In this document: positions 54,773-63,564 of the stretch, piece after piece
Numbering within the stretch: position 1 is the stretch's first letter
Layout: every line of letters starts with the position of its first letter
Origin: JBFAPK01 sp040676675
GTDB lineage: Bacteria > Actinomycetota > Actinomycetes > Mycobacteriales > Micromonosporaceae
Length of the DNA: 64,000 nt
Assembly (NCBI RefSeq): GCF_040676675.1
Contig: NZ_JBFAPK010000012.1
Location: 115,167 to 179,166, forward strand
Direction: 5' to 3'
Made by a program: the position numbers and the translations under genes
Notes under the pieces: model-generated
Databases searched by the model: none
What the model was told of the DNA's origin: nothing
What the model saw: only the letters and a program-made list of their open reading frames with translations

Positions 54773-56455
54773 GTGTCAGGAGCAGAGCGACACCGCGCGC
54801 GACCGCGGCCACGGCTCGACCGGCCGGCCCTGGTGGCCCTCGTCCTCGGGCTCGCCGGGCTCGGTTACCGCGCGGCCCTGGTCGCCCTCGACGTGCCGGG
54901 CTCCAACAGCGACGAGGCGACCTTCGGGCTGGTCGCGATCCACATCGCGGCGGGGCGGGACTTCCCGGTCTTCCTCTACGGGCAGCACTACATGGGCACC
55001 CTGGAGTCGTACCTCGCCGCGCCGCTCTTCGTGCTCTTCGAGCCGACCTGGGCGCTGCTGCGCACCCCGCTCCTGCTGCTCTACGCGGCCTTCGTCTACC
55101 TGATGTACCGGCTGACCCGCCGGCTCTACTCCCCCTGGCTGGCCGTCCTCACCGTGGGTCTGCTCGCGCTCGGCTCCGAGCGGGTGGTCCGGGACCAGAT
55201 GACCGCCGTGGGCGGCCGGCCCGAGGTCAAGCTCGCCGTGGTGGCGCTGCTGCTGCTGGCGGTCGCGCTCGGCCAGGGGCGCGGCCGGCACCCCTGGCTC
55301 GCCTTCAGCGCGTTCGGGCTGCTCGCCGGCCTCGCCCTGTGGAACGACTGGCTGGTGCTGCCGTACCTCGCGGTCGCCGTGGTGGTGCTGCTGGTCGGCT
55401 GCCACCGGCGGCTGCTCGGCCGGGCCGGCCTGCTGGTGCTGCTCGGTTTCCTGATCGGCCTCGCCCCGCTCGTCGCGGACAACCTCACCGCCCCGCCGGG
55501 GCAGGACTCGCTCTCGGTGTTCCGTCAGCTCAGTCACGGCGAGAGCGAACCGGCCGCGCTCCCCGACCGGGTACGCGGCGCGGTGCTGACCGGCATCCCG
55601 CTCGCCCACGGCGTCTGCCGGCCCGACGGCTGCCGCTCCTGGCAGGGCTGGTGGGGGCCGTTCTATCTGCTCCTGCTGCTGGTCGCGGCCGTACTGGCGG
55701 TGCTCGGGCTGCTGCGGCCCGGCACCCCGGCCGCCGGCGCGGGCGAACCGGACGCCGGGTCGGCGGTGGCGCGCCGGATCGGGTACGTGGCCCAGCTCGC
55801 CCTGGTCGTCGGCGCGGCGCTGACCGTGGCCGGGTACGCCCGCAACGCGCTCGCCGCGACCGCGCCGCTGGCCAGCGCGCGGTACCTCTCGACGTTGCAG
55901 ATCTCCCTGCCGGCCGCGCTCTGGCCGCTCTGGGTGACGGCCCGCGCGGCCTGGCGCCGGGCGCCCCGAACACCGGTGGGCGGGCGGGCGGTGGCGCGCC
56001 GGACGGGGCGGGTCGCCGGCGGGGGCGCCACCGTGCTGCTCGCGGCCACCGTCGCGGCGATGATCTACACGACGGCGGTGCTGGTGAAACACGTCGGCGA
56101 GATCCGCGCCGAGGAGGCGGAGGCCCGGGCGCTGGCCACGGCCGTCCGGCGGGCCGGGATCCGGGACACCTACGCCGAGTACTGGACCTGCAACCGGCTG
56201 ATCTTCTACACGAACGAGCGGGTCGTCTGCGCGGTGCTCGGCGAGCGCCTGCGCTTCGGGCAGAACCGGTACGACCCGTACCCGGAGCGGGTGAACGCCG
56301 CCGCCGATCCAGCCTTCATCTTCACCGTCGGCGAGGCCGCCGACACGGCGTTCCGGGAGCACCTGCGGGAACGCGGCGTCGCCGCCCGGGTCACCGACGT
56401 CGGCCCGTACCGGATCTACCAGCCCGACCGGCCGGTCCGGCCATGGCAACGATGA
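54773..56455 (+). CDS. Polytopic membrane protein, ArnT/PMT-like GT-C glycosyltransferase candidate
   Basis: A 560-residue protein with about 10 to 12 transmembrane helices. After the first helix the loop SNSDEATFGLVAIHIAAGRD carries acidic residues typical of the first external loop of lipid-sugar-using GT-C enzymes, followed by FPVFLYGQHYMGTLESYLAAP. A large C-terminal soluble domain starts near 440 (CNRLIFYTNERVVC). It may transfer a polyprenyl-linked sugar outside the membrane, though acceptor and donor are unknown. GTG 54773 with a GGGGG stretch upstream; a TTG two codons earlier is also possible. Confidence 0.7.
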   Translation: MSGAERHRARPRPRLDRPALVALVLGLAGLGYRAALVALDVPGSNSDEATFGLVAIHIAAGRDFPVFLYGQHYMGTLESYLAAPLFVLFEPTWALLRTPLLLLYAAFVYLMYRLTRRLYSPWLAVLTVGLLALGSERVVRDQMTAVGGRPEVKLAVVALLLLAVALGQGRGRHPWLAFSAFGLLAGLALWNDWLVLPYLAVAVVVLLVGCHRRLLGRAGLLVLLGFLIGLAPLVADNLTAPPGQDSLSVFRQLSHGESEPAALPDRVRGAVLTGIPLAHGVCRPDGCRSWQGWWGPFYLLLLLVAAVLAVLGLLRPGTPAAGAGEPDAGSAVARRIGYVAQLALVVGAALTVAGYARNALAATAPLASARYLSTLQISLPAALWPLWVTARAAWRRAPRTPVGGRAVARRTGRVAGGGATVLLAATVAAMIYTTAVLVKHVGEIRAEEAEARALATAVRRAGIRDTYAEYWTCNRLIFYTNERVVCAVLGERLRFGQNRYDPYPERVNAAADPAFIFTVGEAADTAFREHLRERGVAARVTDVGPYRIYQPDRPVRPWQR

Positions 56456-56581
56456 GCCACGGCCGGACCCCGGTCCCGCGATGGATCGTCGGTTTGATCA
56501 TGGTCGGATGCGGTATGACGGATAGGCGGGTCTTCGTCCGTGCAACTTCCGTGGCCGACGGTACTCAGGAGGCGCTGGCAG

Positions 56582-58183
56582 ATGGCGACGGTCCGTGAGG
56601 CGACCTACGACCTGCTCCGCTCCCTCGGCATGACGACCGTCTTCGGCAACCCGGGCTCCACCGAGGAGCCCTTCCTGACCGGATTCCCCGCCGACTTCAC
56701 CTACGTGCTGGCCCTGCAGGAGGCCTCGGCCGTCGCGATGGCCGACGGGTACGCGCAGGTCACCGGCCGGCCAGCGCACGTCAACCTGCACACCGCGCCC
56801 GGTACCGGCAACGGGATGGGCAGCCTCGTCACCGCCTGGCACAACAAGGCGCCCGTGATCGTCACCGCGGGGCAGCAGACCCGGATGATGACCCTGATCG
56901 AACCGCGGCTGACCAACCGCGGTCCGACCACGCTGCCGCAGCCGTACGTGAAGTGGAGCCACGAGCCGATCCGCGCCCAGGACGTGCCCTCGGCCCTGAT
57001 GCGGGCGTACGCCGTCGCCAGCCAACCACCGACCGGACCCGTCTACCTCTCGATCCCGCTGGACGACTGGGAGCAGACCGCCGACGGCGTGCCGACGGCC
57101 CGACGGGTGAGCACCCGGGTCGCCCCCGACCCGGAGCACCTGCGGCGCTGCGCCGAGGCCGTGGCGGCCAGCCGGAACCCCCTGCTGGTGGCGGGGCCCG
57201 GGGTCGACCGCAGCGGCGCCTGGGACGAGGTGCTGGCGCTGGCGGAGAAGCTGCGGGTACCGGTCTGGGCACCGCCGTTCTCGGAGCGGTTCGGCTTCCC
57301 GCACGACCATCCGCAGTTCCAGGGCACCCTGCCGACCGCGATCGGCCCGCTGACCGAACACCTGCACGGGCACGACCTGGTGCTGGTGGTGGGCGCCCCG
57401 GTCTTCCGCTACTACCCGTACCTGCCGGGCGAGCGGGGCTACCTGCCCGACGGGACCGTGTTGCTCCAGCTCACCGACGATCCGGAGGAGGCCGCCCGGG
57501 CGCCGGTCGGCGAGAGCCTGGTCGGGGACGTCGGCCTGGCCTGCGCCGCCCTGGCCGAGCGGTTGCCCGCGGCGACCCGGCCGCTGCCGTCCCCGCACAG
57601 CACGCCGCCGGCGCCGCCGCCCGACGAGCCGCTGCACCCCGAGGCCCTCTTCGCCGCGCTCGCCGCCGCGTGGCCCGCCGACGGGGTACTCGTGACCGAG
57701 AGCCCGTCCAACGTGAAGATGCTGCTCCGCCGGCTGCTGATCAACCGGCCGGCGTCGTACTTCAGCAGCGCCAGCGGCGGGCTCGGCTACGGCCTGCCGG
57801 CCGCCGTCGGGGTCGCCCTCGGCGAGCGGCACACCGGGCGGGAACGTCCCGTGCTCGCGGTGATCGGTGACGGCTCGTTCCAGTACTCGCCGCAGGCGCT
57901 CTGGACCGCCGCCCAGCACCGGCTGCCGATCGTCTTCCTGGTACCGGTCAACCACCAGTACGCCATCCTCAAGTCCTTCGCCGAGTTCAGCCGCACTCCG
58001 GGCGTGCCCGCGCTGGACATCCCGGGACTCGACATCCCCGGCATCGCCCGGGGCTACGGCTGCGCGGCCCGTACCGTCGAGTCCGCGGACGCGCTGGCCG
58101 ATGCGCTGCGCACGGGGTGGCGCGGCGACGGGCCGTCGGTACTGGCGGTGCCGATCAGCCAGGAGATCCCGCCGCTGCTCTGA
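56582..58183 (+). CDS. mdlC: Benzoylformate decarboxylase (ThDP-dependent)
   Basis: A 533-residue thiamine-diphosphate enzyme that decarboxylates benzoylformate-type 2-oxo acids to aldehydes. The Ser26 equivalent is in FGNPGSTEEPF, the Glu47 equivalent in LQEASAVAMADGYAQ, the His70 equivalent in NLHTAPGTGNGMG and the His281 equivalent in FPHDHPQF. The ThDP motif begins GDGSFQYSPQALWTAAQ and ends PVNHQY, where the usual NN is VN. ATG follows AGGAGG. No mandelate genes are adjacent, so the physiological acid is unknown. Confidence 0.9.
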   Translation: MATVREATYDLLRSLGMTTVFGNPGSTEEPFLTGFPADFTYVLALQEASAVAMADGYAQVTGRPAHVNLHTAPGTGNGMGSLVTAWHNKAPVIVTAGQQTRMMTLIEPRLTNRGPTTLPQPYVKWSHEPIRAQDVPSALMRAYAVASQPPTGPVYLSIPLDDWEQTADGVPTARRVSTRVAPDPEHLRRCAEAVAASRNPLLVAGPGVDRSGAWDEVLALAEKLRVPVWAPPFSERFGFPHDHPQFQGTLPTAIGPLTEHLHGHDLVLVVGAPVFRYYPYLPGERGYLPDGTVLLQLTDDPEEAARAPVGESLVGDVGLACAALAERLPAATRPLPSPHSTPPAPPPDEPLHPEALFAALAAAWPADGVLVTESPSNVKMLLRRLLINRPASYFSSASGGLGYGLPAAVGVALGERHTGRERPVLAVIGDGSFQYSPQALWTAAQHRLPIVFLVPVNHQYAILKSFAEFSRTPGVPALDIPGLDIPGIARGYGCAARTVESADALADALRTGWRGDGPSVLAVPISQEIPPLL

Positions 58184-58209
58184 GCCGCCGGGCCGTCAGG
58201 GGCGGCTCA
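58181..58209. terminator. Hairpin whose base pairs are the two convergent stop codons
   Basis: TGAGCCGCC at 58181-58189 pairs perfectly with GGCGGCTCA at 58201-58209, with an 11-base loop. The outermost three pairs are the TGA of the decarboxylase and, on the other strand, the TGA of the PARG-like gene. Confidence 0.75.
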
Positions 58210-59010
58210 GGCCGTCGTGGCGAGGCGGGCGAAGGCGTCGTACTCGCGGTGACCCGGCCGGCCGTTCAGCAGGGCGAAGACGACGTGGTCGAAGCGGTCC
58301 ACCGCGCGCAGCGCGTCGGCGAAGGCGTCGGCCACGGTGGACGGGTCGTTGCGGAACACCCCGCAGCCCCAGGCGCCGAGCACCAGCGTGCGGTGCCCGT
58401 ACGCGGCGGCGACCCGCAACACCCGCGCGGCCCGGCGGCGCAGCACGGCCGGGACGTCGGCGGCGTCCTCGGGCTGGTTGCGCAGGATCGCCCCGAGGTT
58501 GGGCGCGGCCGCGGTGAGAAAGGACGTGCGGTACGGCCGGTCGAGCAGGGCGCCCCGGTCGTCCCGGAAGACCGGCACGCCCGGCGAGTAGACGACCCGG
58601 TCGCTGTAGCGCAGGTCGCGCTGGGCCCGGTGGTACGCGTAGAAGTCCGGCGCGGTCCGCAGGCAGGCGTAGAGCGCGGAGGCGCGGGCGAGGCTCTCCT
58701 CCTGGGCGCGCGCCCCGCCGAGGAATCCCCCGCCCGGGTTCTTGGCGGAGGCGAAGACCAGGCAGGCGGCGCCGGGACCGGCCCGACGGGCGGCCATCAA
58801 CGTGGACTCGCCGGTCACCTCGCCGACCGGCGGGCCCGAGGGGGCGCCGGCCGGGGGCAACTCCTCGTCGGGCAGGTGATGCCGGGTACCGCCGACGGCG
58901 GCGGCCACCTCGGCGGCAATGTCGATCTCCGTCCCGTCCGGAGCACGGTAGCTCCCCCGCTCGGCGATCCCGACGGTCTGCCGGGCGATCTCGCGGAGCC
59001 GCCCGCTCAC
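58207..59010 (-). CDS. Microbial-type poly(ADP-ribose) glycohydrolase-like protein (TIGR02452)
   Basis: A 267-residue macrodomain-like enzyme. The PARG signature GGGFLGGARAQEE, containing the catalytic adjacent glutamates, is at about 110-122, and the C-terminal WGCGVFRNDPSTVADAF is conserved. It would remove ADP-ribose from proteins. GTG 59010 has GGGAGG five bases upstream and begins the homologous part; the frame continues without homology. Stand-alone gene. Confidence 0.87.
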   Translation of the reverse strand: MSGRLREIARQTVGIAERGSYRAPDGTEIDIAAEVAAAVGGTRHHLPDEELPPAGAPSGPPVGEVTGESTLMAARRAGPGAACLVFASAKNPGGGFLGGARAQEESLARASALYACLRTAPDFYAYHRAQRDLRYSDRVVYSPGVPVFRDDRGALLDRPYRTSFLTAAAPNLGAILRNQPEDAADVPAVLRRRAARVLRVAAAYGHRTLVLGAWGCGVFRNDPSTVADAFADALRAVDRFDHVVFALLNGRPGHREYDAFARLATTA

Positions 59011-59211
59011 CGGCCCTCCCGTACGGCCGTGGTCGAATCTCGCACGCGGGGAGGCTACCCGGGCGGGCACTCCGGCCGACACGGATTTACCGCCGTCGTC
59101 CGCGCAGCCGGGGCCGATGCCCGTTGCGGTGCTGTGGCGCTGGCGGGGTCCGGATACGACGGAAGCACCGGCGGGTCGCGCCGATGCTTCCGTCGTGGGG
59201 AGGGTGACCGG

Positions 59212-60057
59212 TCAGGCGGAGTAGCCGCGCGTGCCGATCCAGTTGGCCAGATCGATGGTGGTCATCCAGTACGAGCTGACGCCGTTGACGTAGGCCGGAT
59301 CGGCGATCTGCACGGTACGGCCGTTGTCCCGGTAGCCGACCACCGTCAGGTAGTGACCGCCGTCGTAGCTGTGCCAGCCGCCGTCGGTGTCCGTGGCCGA
59401 GCCGACGATGTTGGCGACCACCGCGTAGCCGTTGCTGACCGCGTGCACCACGTCGGCCTGGAGCTGGTCCATCTGGGCCGGGGTGGCGCCGTCGTTCGGG
59501 ATCGCGGTGGTCGAGTAGAAGTTGCCGCCCAGGACGTCGTTGAGCACCCGGGTGGTGTCCTCGGCCGAGTTCGTACCGTTCATCGTGGTGCCGAGCGCGG
59601 CGGCGATGGCGTCCTGGCTCTGCGCCTTGCCCCGGGCGCTGAGCGCGATCCGGGTGGCCCCCGGGCCGCAGTACCAGCCGTTGATCTGCGCCTGGTAGTC
59701 GTAGTCGAGCACCTTCGACGCGGGCGGCGCGGGCTTCGCCGGCGCCTTCGCGGCCGCCGGCTTGGCCGGGGCGGCCTTCGCCGCCGGGGTGCTGGTCGCC
59801 GGCTCGGGGGCGCTGGTCGCGGGCGCCGCCGCGCCGGCTCCGGCGCCGCCGTCGAGACGGAGCGCCTGGTCGTTGCTGTGCGCCAGGTCCGCCACGGAGA
59901 CCGCGGCGGCGTCGTGGCCGGTGGACGGCGTACCGGTCTGGGTCACCAGCAGGCCGGTGGTGAGCGCCGCGGCGAGTGCGGCGGCCGAGCCAGCCGCCAC
60001 CCGGAAGCGGGTACGGGTCATCGCTTGCTTGAATCGCGGGGTAAGGCGGTCTTTCAT
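59212..60057 (-). CDS. Secreted C39-like cysteine peptidase
   Basis: A 281-residue exported protein: basic N-terminus MKDRLTPRFK, hydrophobic core to about 45, then a Pro/Ala/Lys-rich linker. The C39-like domain from about 115 shows the nucleophile in INGWYCGPGATRIALS, the His in GGHYLTVVGY and the downstream Asp in IADPA. It may cleave a cell-surface or leaderless peptide. GGAGG precedes the ATG. Being co-oriented, 460 bases after a c-di-AMP riboswitch, it may be on that transcript, since I see no closer promoter. Confidence 0.85.
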   Translation of the reverse strand: MKDRLTPRFKQAMTRTRFRVAAGSAAALAAALTTGLLVTQTGTPSTGHDAAAVSVADLAHSNDQALRLDGGAGAGAAAPATSAPEPATSTPAAKAAPAKPAAAKAPAKPAPPASKVLDYDYQAQINGWYCGPGATRIALSARGKAQSQDAIAAALGTTMNGTNSAEDTTRVLNDVLGGNFYSTTAIPNDGATPAQMDQLQADVVHAVSNGYAVVANIVGSATDTDGGWHSYDGGHYLTVVGYRDNGRTVQIADPAYVNGVSSYWMTTIDLANWIGTRGYSA

Positions 60058-60257
60058 CGGTCCTCCACAGATCTGCCGCGGTCCGGTGGCGCGACGCGGC
60101 CCGGGCGCGCGGACGGGGTCCGGCGCGGACGGCGCTCGCGGCACCGAGATCGAGAACGGCGTTTCTGCCAGGCCAGCTTGGGGTGGACGCGGCGCGGTCC
60201 ACGTGGCGGACCACGGGAACCCGCTGGTCGTCCCCCGCCCCCGGTACGCGGTTCGGC

Positions 60258-60403
60258 TCAGATCACCACGGCCGGCGCCCACCGGTCGGTGCCGGGGCGC
60301 GCCTCACCCGCTCCGCGCGTGGCGGAGCCGTGGGGTGTCCAGGTGGATGCCGGGTCGTCGAGCCCGGCGGAGCCGTACGAGGCCCAGGGGCCGCTGGCGT
60401 GGC
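60258..60403 (-). pseudogene. Coding-like tail in a second frame after the riboswitch ORF
   Basis: Forty-nine codons ending TGA 60258 have third positions almost all G or C (four exceptions) and read GHASGPWASYGSAGLDD onward. They lie in the -1 frame relative to the preceding 35-codon ORF; a single lost base would join both into about 84 codons. I cannot name a family. Alternatively this is chance in GC-rich DNA. Confidence 0.35.
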
Positions 60404-60511
60404 CTAGCGGTCCAGGGTCTCCGAGCCCGCTACGGGCGCGGGAATCGGCGGTACGGGCACGGCACGACGGGGAGATCGGGGGGTCGGGCGGGAGCCCGGG
60501 GGGAACTGCAC
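60404..60511 (-). CDS. 35-codon ORF directly under the c-di-AMP riboswitch
   Basis: GTG 60511 is exactly placed: AAGGAG at 60520-60525 lies 8 bases upstream and the riboswitch ends at 60526. The 35-residue product begins VQFPPGSRPTPRSP and is Pro/Arg-rich, ending at TAG 60404. There is no signal peptide or known domain. Genes right after this riboswitch in actinobacteria normally encode cell-wall hydrolases or related exported enzymes, so this may be the beginning of a gene that was frameshifted and lost, or a regulatory leader peptide. Confidence 0.55.
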   Translation of the reverse strand: MQFPPGSRPTPRSPRRAVPVPPIPAPVAGSETLDR

Positions 60512-60525
60512 GAGGTGTTCTCCTT

Positions 60526-60635
60526 CCGATACCGCCTACCGGGTTAGCTGACGGATTCGGACGGGAAGTCGCCCTACCCTCTGGCCACTGGCCCGAGGGA
60601 TTCACCCCAGACTTACGGTGGGTCCCCGGCTCGTC
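60526..60635 (-). ncRNA. ydaO-yuaA: c-di-AMP (ydaO/yuaA-type) riboswitch
   Basis: Read on the minus strand, the aptamer shows its strongly conserved elements in order: GGGACC near 60621-60626, GGGGTGAATCC, GGGTAGGGCGACTT, and CCGAATCCGTCAGCTAACC ending GGTAGGCGGT at 60531-60540. This is the canonical ydaO core. The ribosome site of the next ORF follows the last helix immediately. In actinobacteria this element usually turns off cell-wall hydrolase genes at high c-di-AMP. Confidence 0.93.
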
Positions 60636-60704
60636 ACAGCACGACTCGGCGGGTCCGCCCCGGCGCCGCCCCTGTGGCGACCAGTCACCGGACCGGACGG
60701 GCCG

Positions 60705-60734
60705 ACACTACTGAACGGCTTCGTCCCGTGCCAA
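60705..60734 (-). promoter_or_regulatory. Promoter of the riboswitch transcript
   Basis: On the minus strand TTGGCA (60729-60734) and TAGTGT (60705-60710) are 18 bases apart, a plausible -35/-10 pair, 70 to 80 bases upstream of the aptamer. Confidence 0.55.
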
Positions 60735-60805
60735 CCCCTCCTGAGCAGCCAAAACCGTGACCCACGCCGCTTTGGGCGGGGCCGGGAGAAGCCGAGAACC
60801 GGGCA

Positions 60806-60837
60806 TTCCGGCCGTCACGGTAGCAGCACGGCCGGAA
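60806..60837. terminator. prcB terminator hairpin
   Basis: TTCCGGCCGT at 60806-60815 pairs exactly with ACGGCCGGAA at 60828-60837 around 12 bases, 15 bases after the prcB stop. It separates prcB from the riboswitch transcript. Confidence 0.8.
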
Positions 60838-60852
60838 ACGCACCGTGATCAA

Positions 60853-61692
60853 TCAGCGGGAGAGGGCCTCCGCGCGGCGGGCGACGACGGCCTCGGCGAG
60901 GGCGCCGGTCTCCTCGTCGGTGAACCGGCGGGTGCCGTCGGCGGTCGCCGACATCACCACCGGGTAGATCTTCCGGATGAGGTCGGGGCCGCCGGTCGCG
61001 GTGTCGTCGTCGGCCGCGTCGTAGAGCGCCTCGACCGCCAGCTCGGCCGCCTCGGCGGTGCTCAGGCCGCGCCGGTAGAGCTTCTTGAGGGCGGACTTCG
61101 CGAAGATCGAGCCGGAGCCGATCGCGTCGTAGTCGGACTCCTCGTTGATCGAGCCGGCGACGTCGAAGCCGAAGATCCGCCCGGGCCGCTCGCCCTCACG
61201 GGCGGCCGGGTCGTAGCCGGCGAAGAGCGGGATCGCGGCGAGCCCCTGCATGGCCGCCCCGAGGTTGTTGCGCACCATGGTGGCGAGCCGGTTCGCCTTG
61301 CCGTCGAGCGAGAGCATCGAATACTCGATCTTCTCGTAGTGCTCCAGCTCGACCTGGAAGAGGCGGATCAGCTCGATGCCGATCCCGGCCGTACCGGCGA
61401 AGCCGACCAGCGAGTACCCGTCCGCCGGGTAGACCTTCTCGATCTCACGGCTGGCGATGAGGTTCCCCATCGTCGCCCGGCGGTCGCCGGCCACGACCAC
61501 GCCCTCGGCGGTGGTCAGCGCGACGATCGTGGTCGCGTGCGGGGCCAGGTCACCGGCGTAGCCGACCGGCAGCGGTCGCCGGCCCGGCAGTAGTTCGGGC
61601 GCCACCCGGGTCAGGAACTCGGTGAACGAGGACGACCCGGCCACCTCGAACGCGGCGGGCAACCGCCCGGACTTGTCACGACCCGCTGGCAC
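60853..61692 (-). CDS. prcB: Proteasome beta subunit, encoded away from the usual proteasome operon
   Basis: A 279-residue proteasome beta subunit with a 53-residue propeptide (SSFTEFLTRVAPELLPG). The catalytic Thr1 follows in PHATTIVAL (Ala before Thr where Gly is usual), with Asp17 and Lys33 in place (VVVAGDRR, REIEKVY), and GSGSIFAKSALKKLY later. So it should be active. Start GTG 61692 keeps the family propeptide length; the frame also opens at 61770. No prcA, pup, dop, arc or pafA is adjacent on either side, although they normally flank this gene. Confidence 0.9.
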   Translation of the reverse strand: MPAGRDKSGRLPAAFEVAGSSSFTEFLTRVAPELLPGRRPLPVGYAGDLAPHATTIVALTTAEGVVVAGDRRATMGNLIASREIEKVYPADGYSLVGFAGTAGIGIELIRLFQVELEHYEKIEYSMLSLDGKANRLATMVRNNLGAAMQGLAAIPLFAGYDPAAREGERPGRIFGFDVAGSINEESDYDAIGSGSIFAKSALKKLYRRGLSTAEAAELAVEALYDAADDDTATGGPDLIRKIYPVVMSATADGTRRFTDEETGALAEAVVARRAEALSR

Positions 61693-61887
61693 GACCGCCC
61701 CCTCGCCTCGCCCGGCCGCCGTACGCCCACCGAGGTTCCGGGCGAGCGAGCGCCCCGGCGAGGTAACCACACAATACAGTGAGATCGTCTCCGCGGGCCG
61801 ATGCCGGACGGCCCCGCCCCGGCCCGCCGCCGGTCACCCACCGGATGGGCGGGTGACCGGCGCGGACGCGGTCGCGGGGCGGCTCAG

Positions 61888-63564
61888 CTACCCGAGCGGG
61901 TTGAGCAGCTCGGCCTTGCCCTGGAAGGCGAAGAGGAGCAGGTCGACCATGCGGAACGTCTCCCGGTCCGGCCCGAACGTCGGTCGCCATGCCGGCTCGC
62001 GCAGGATCGACGTACGGCTGCCCTGCATGGACCGGTGGAAAACCTCGGCGACGATGCGGGCGCCCACCCCGTCGAGCCGGCCGTGGTTGAACTCCGACTC
62101 GCGCAGGATGTAGAACCACAGCGGCGTGTTACCGGTCAGCTCCGCCTGCTGCTCGGCCGAGAGCTGGTCCAGCGTGGCCCCGCCCGCGCCGTGCAGGATC
62201 TCGTCCGGCTTGAGCGGCGCGACGTCGAGCAGTTCGGCCATCTGCTGCCCGCTGGCCAGTTCGACCATGCCGGCCCGGGTGAGATTGCGGAAGGCCAGGT
62301 TCCGCTCGATCGCCGGCGGGCGGGCGTCCCGGTCGCCGAAGGAGCCGAGCGGCAGGTTCCGCAGCGGGTCCACCAGCAGCGTGTCGATCCGGCGCGCCAG
62401 GTTGAGCCCGGGCACCGCCTCCGTAGTCGGTACGACGAGGTCGTCGCGGCCCGCCTCCCGGAAGTCGAAGAGGCGGCGGAAGTCGGCGATCCAGTTGCTG
62501 GGCAGTCGTTCCAGCGAGCCCGACTCGGGGTCGTCCAGCTCGCCGTCGGGCGAGAGGTTCCCGCTGGTGCCGGAGAAGCGGAAGAGCAGCTCCAGCGTGC
62601 CGGCGGGAAGCTGGTTGCCGGGGGTGGAGTTGAAGACCCGGTTCCACTGGTAGACCTCGCGGACCATGCTGTGACCGAGCCGGTACGCGGCGACCGAGAA
62701 CTCGATCGGCATGGTGGGCCGGTCGCCCGGCTTCACCCAGCGGTCCCGGCCGCGGTGCTCGTAGCCGGGGGCGACCTCGAAGAACCGCCGGCCGTTGGTG
62801 AAGACGTCGTCGACGACCTCGGGCGCGACGATCCGGGGCAGGAAGTCGGTACGCAGCATCCACTGGTAGTGCTTGACCACGGTGTCGCGGGCGGCCCGGA
62901 ACAGCGCCGGTCCGGAGAGCCGGCGCGACGCCAGCTCGTCCACCACCCGGTTGTGGAAGCGGATGAAGGCCAGGTGCAGCTGCGCCACGGCCAGGTTCTC
63001 GTCGTTGCGCGGGTCCGGGACGACCGCCGCCTGCCGCTCCCGCTTGGACGAGCCGGTACCGGCCCGGGGCAGGTCGAAGCCGTCGCGGTCCTGGATGGTC
63101 TCGGCGTCTCCGGGTACGCCGACGGTGGCGCCCGAGCGCAGGTGCAGACCGTCGTCGGCGTAGAAGCGGCGGTCGTTGCGGTCGTCCGGCCCCCGCCCGT
63201 AGAGCGAGTCGAGGTCGAGCGCCGGCGAGCGGCCCTGGAGCAGGTCGTCGACGGTCACCTCGGAGCCGAGCGCGGCGGCCGTGGCATCCATCGTCAGGTC
63301 GTGGTCGACGAACTGGCCCAGGTAGGTGAAGCCGGCCGGCACGGCCGGGTCCGAGTCGGCCGACTGGCCGGCGACCATTGCCTCGGCGAGCGCGGCCCGT
63401 ACCTCTTCGTCGAGTTGCCGGCCCTTCGGTCCGAGCCGGGAGAATCGGAATTTACGCAGTTCGGCGGCGGTGGAGGGGCGTCGGCACGTCGGTTCGCGCC
63501 GCTCGCCGAAGGAGAGCAACCCCTCGCCCACCACGAAATAGTCTTCCCGCATGTGCCGTTTCAT
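61888..63564 (-). CDS. Animal-type haem peroxidase (peroxinectin/PF03098 family)
   Basis: A 558-residue peroxidase. The distal-histidine motif YLGQFVDHDLTM is at about 80, with the proximal histidine in AAYRLGHSMVREVY near 275 and the NDENLAVAQLHLAFIRFHN segment between. No signal peptide is evident, so it is cytoplasmic or exported by an unknown route. Bacterial members oxidise halides or phenols. MKRHMRED was taken as the start; the upstream open frame has no homology. Confidence 0.88.
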   Translation of the reverse strand: MKRHMREDYFVVGEGLLSFGERREPTCRRPSTAAELRKFRFSRLGPKGRQLDEEVRAALAEAMVAGQSADSDPAVPAGFTYLGQFVDHDLTMDATAAALGSEVTVDDLLQGRSPALDLDSLYGRGPDDRNDRRFYADDGLHLRSGATVGVPGDAETIQDRDGFDLPRAGTGSSKRERQAAVVPDPRNDENLAVAQLHLAFIRFHNRVVDELASRRLSGPALFRAARDTVVKHYQWMLRTDFLPRIVAPEVVDDVFTNGRRFFEVAPGYEHRGRDRWVKPGDRPTMPIEFSVAAYRLGHSMVREVYQWNRVFNSTPGNQLPAGTLELLFRFSGTSGNLSPDGELDDPESGSLERLPSNWIADFRRLFDFREAGRDDLVVPTTEAVPGLNLARRIDTLLVDPLRNLPLGSFGDRDARPPAIERNLAFRNLTRAGMVELASGQQMAELLDVAPLKPDEILHGAGGATLDQLSAEQQAELTGNTPLWFYILRESEFNHGRLDGVGARIVAEVFHRSMQGSRTSILREPAWRPTFGPDRETFRMVDLLLFAFQGKAELLNPLG

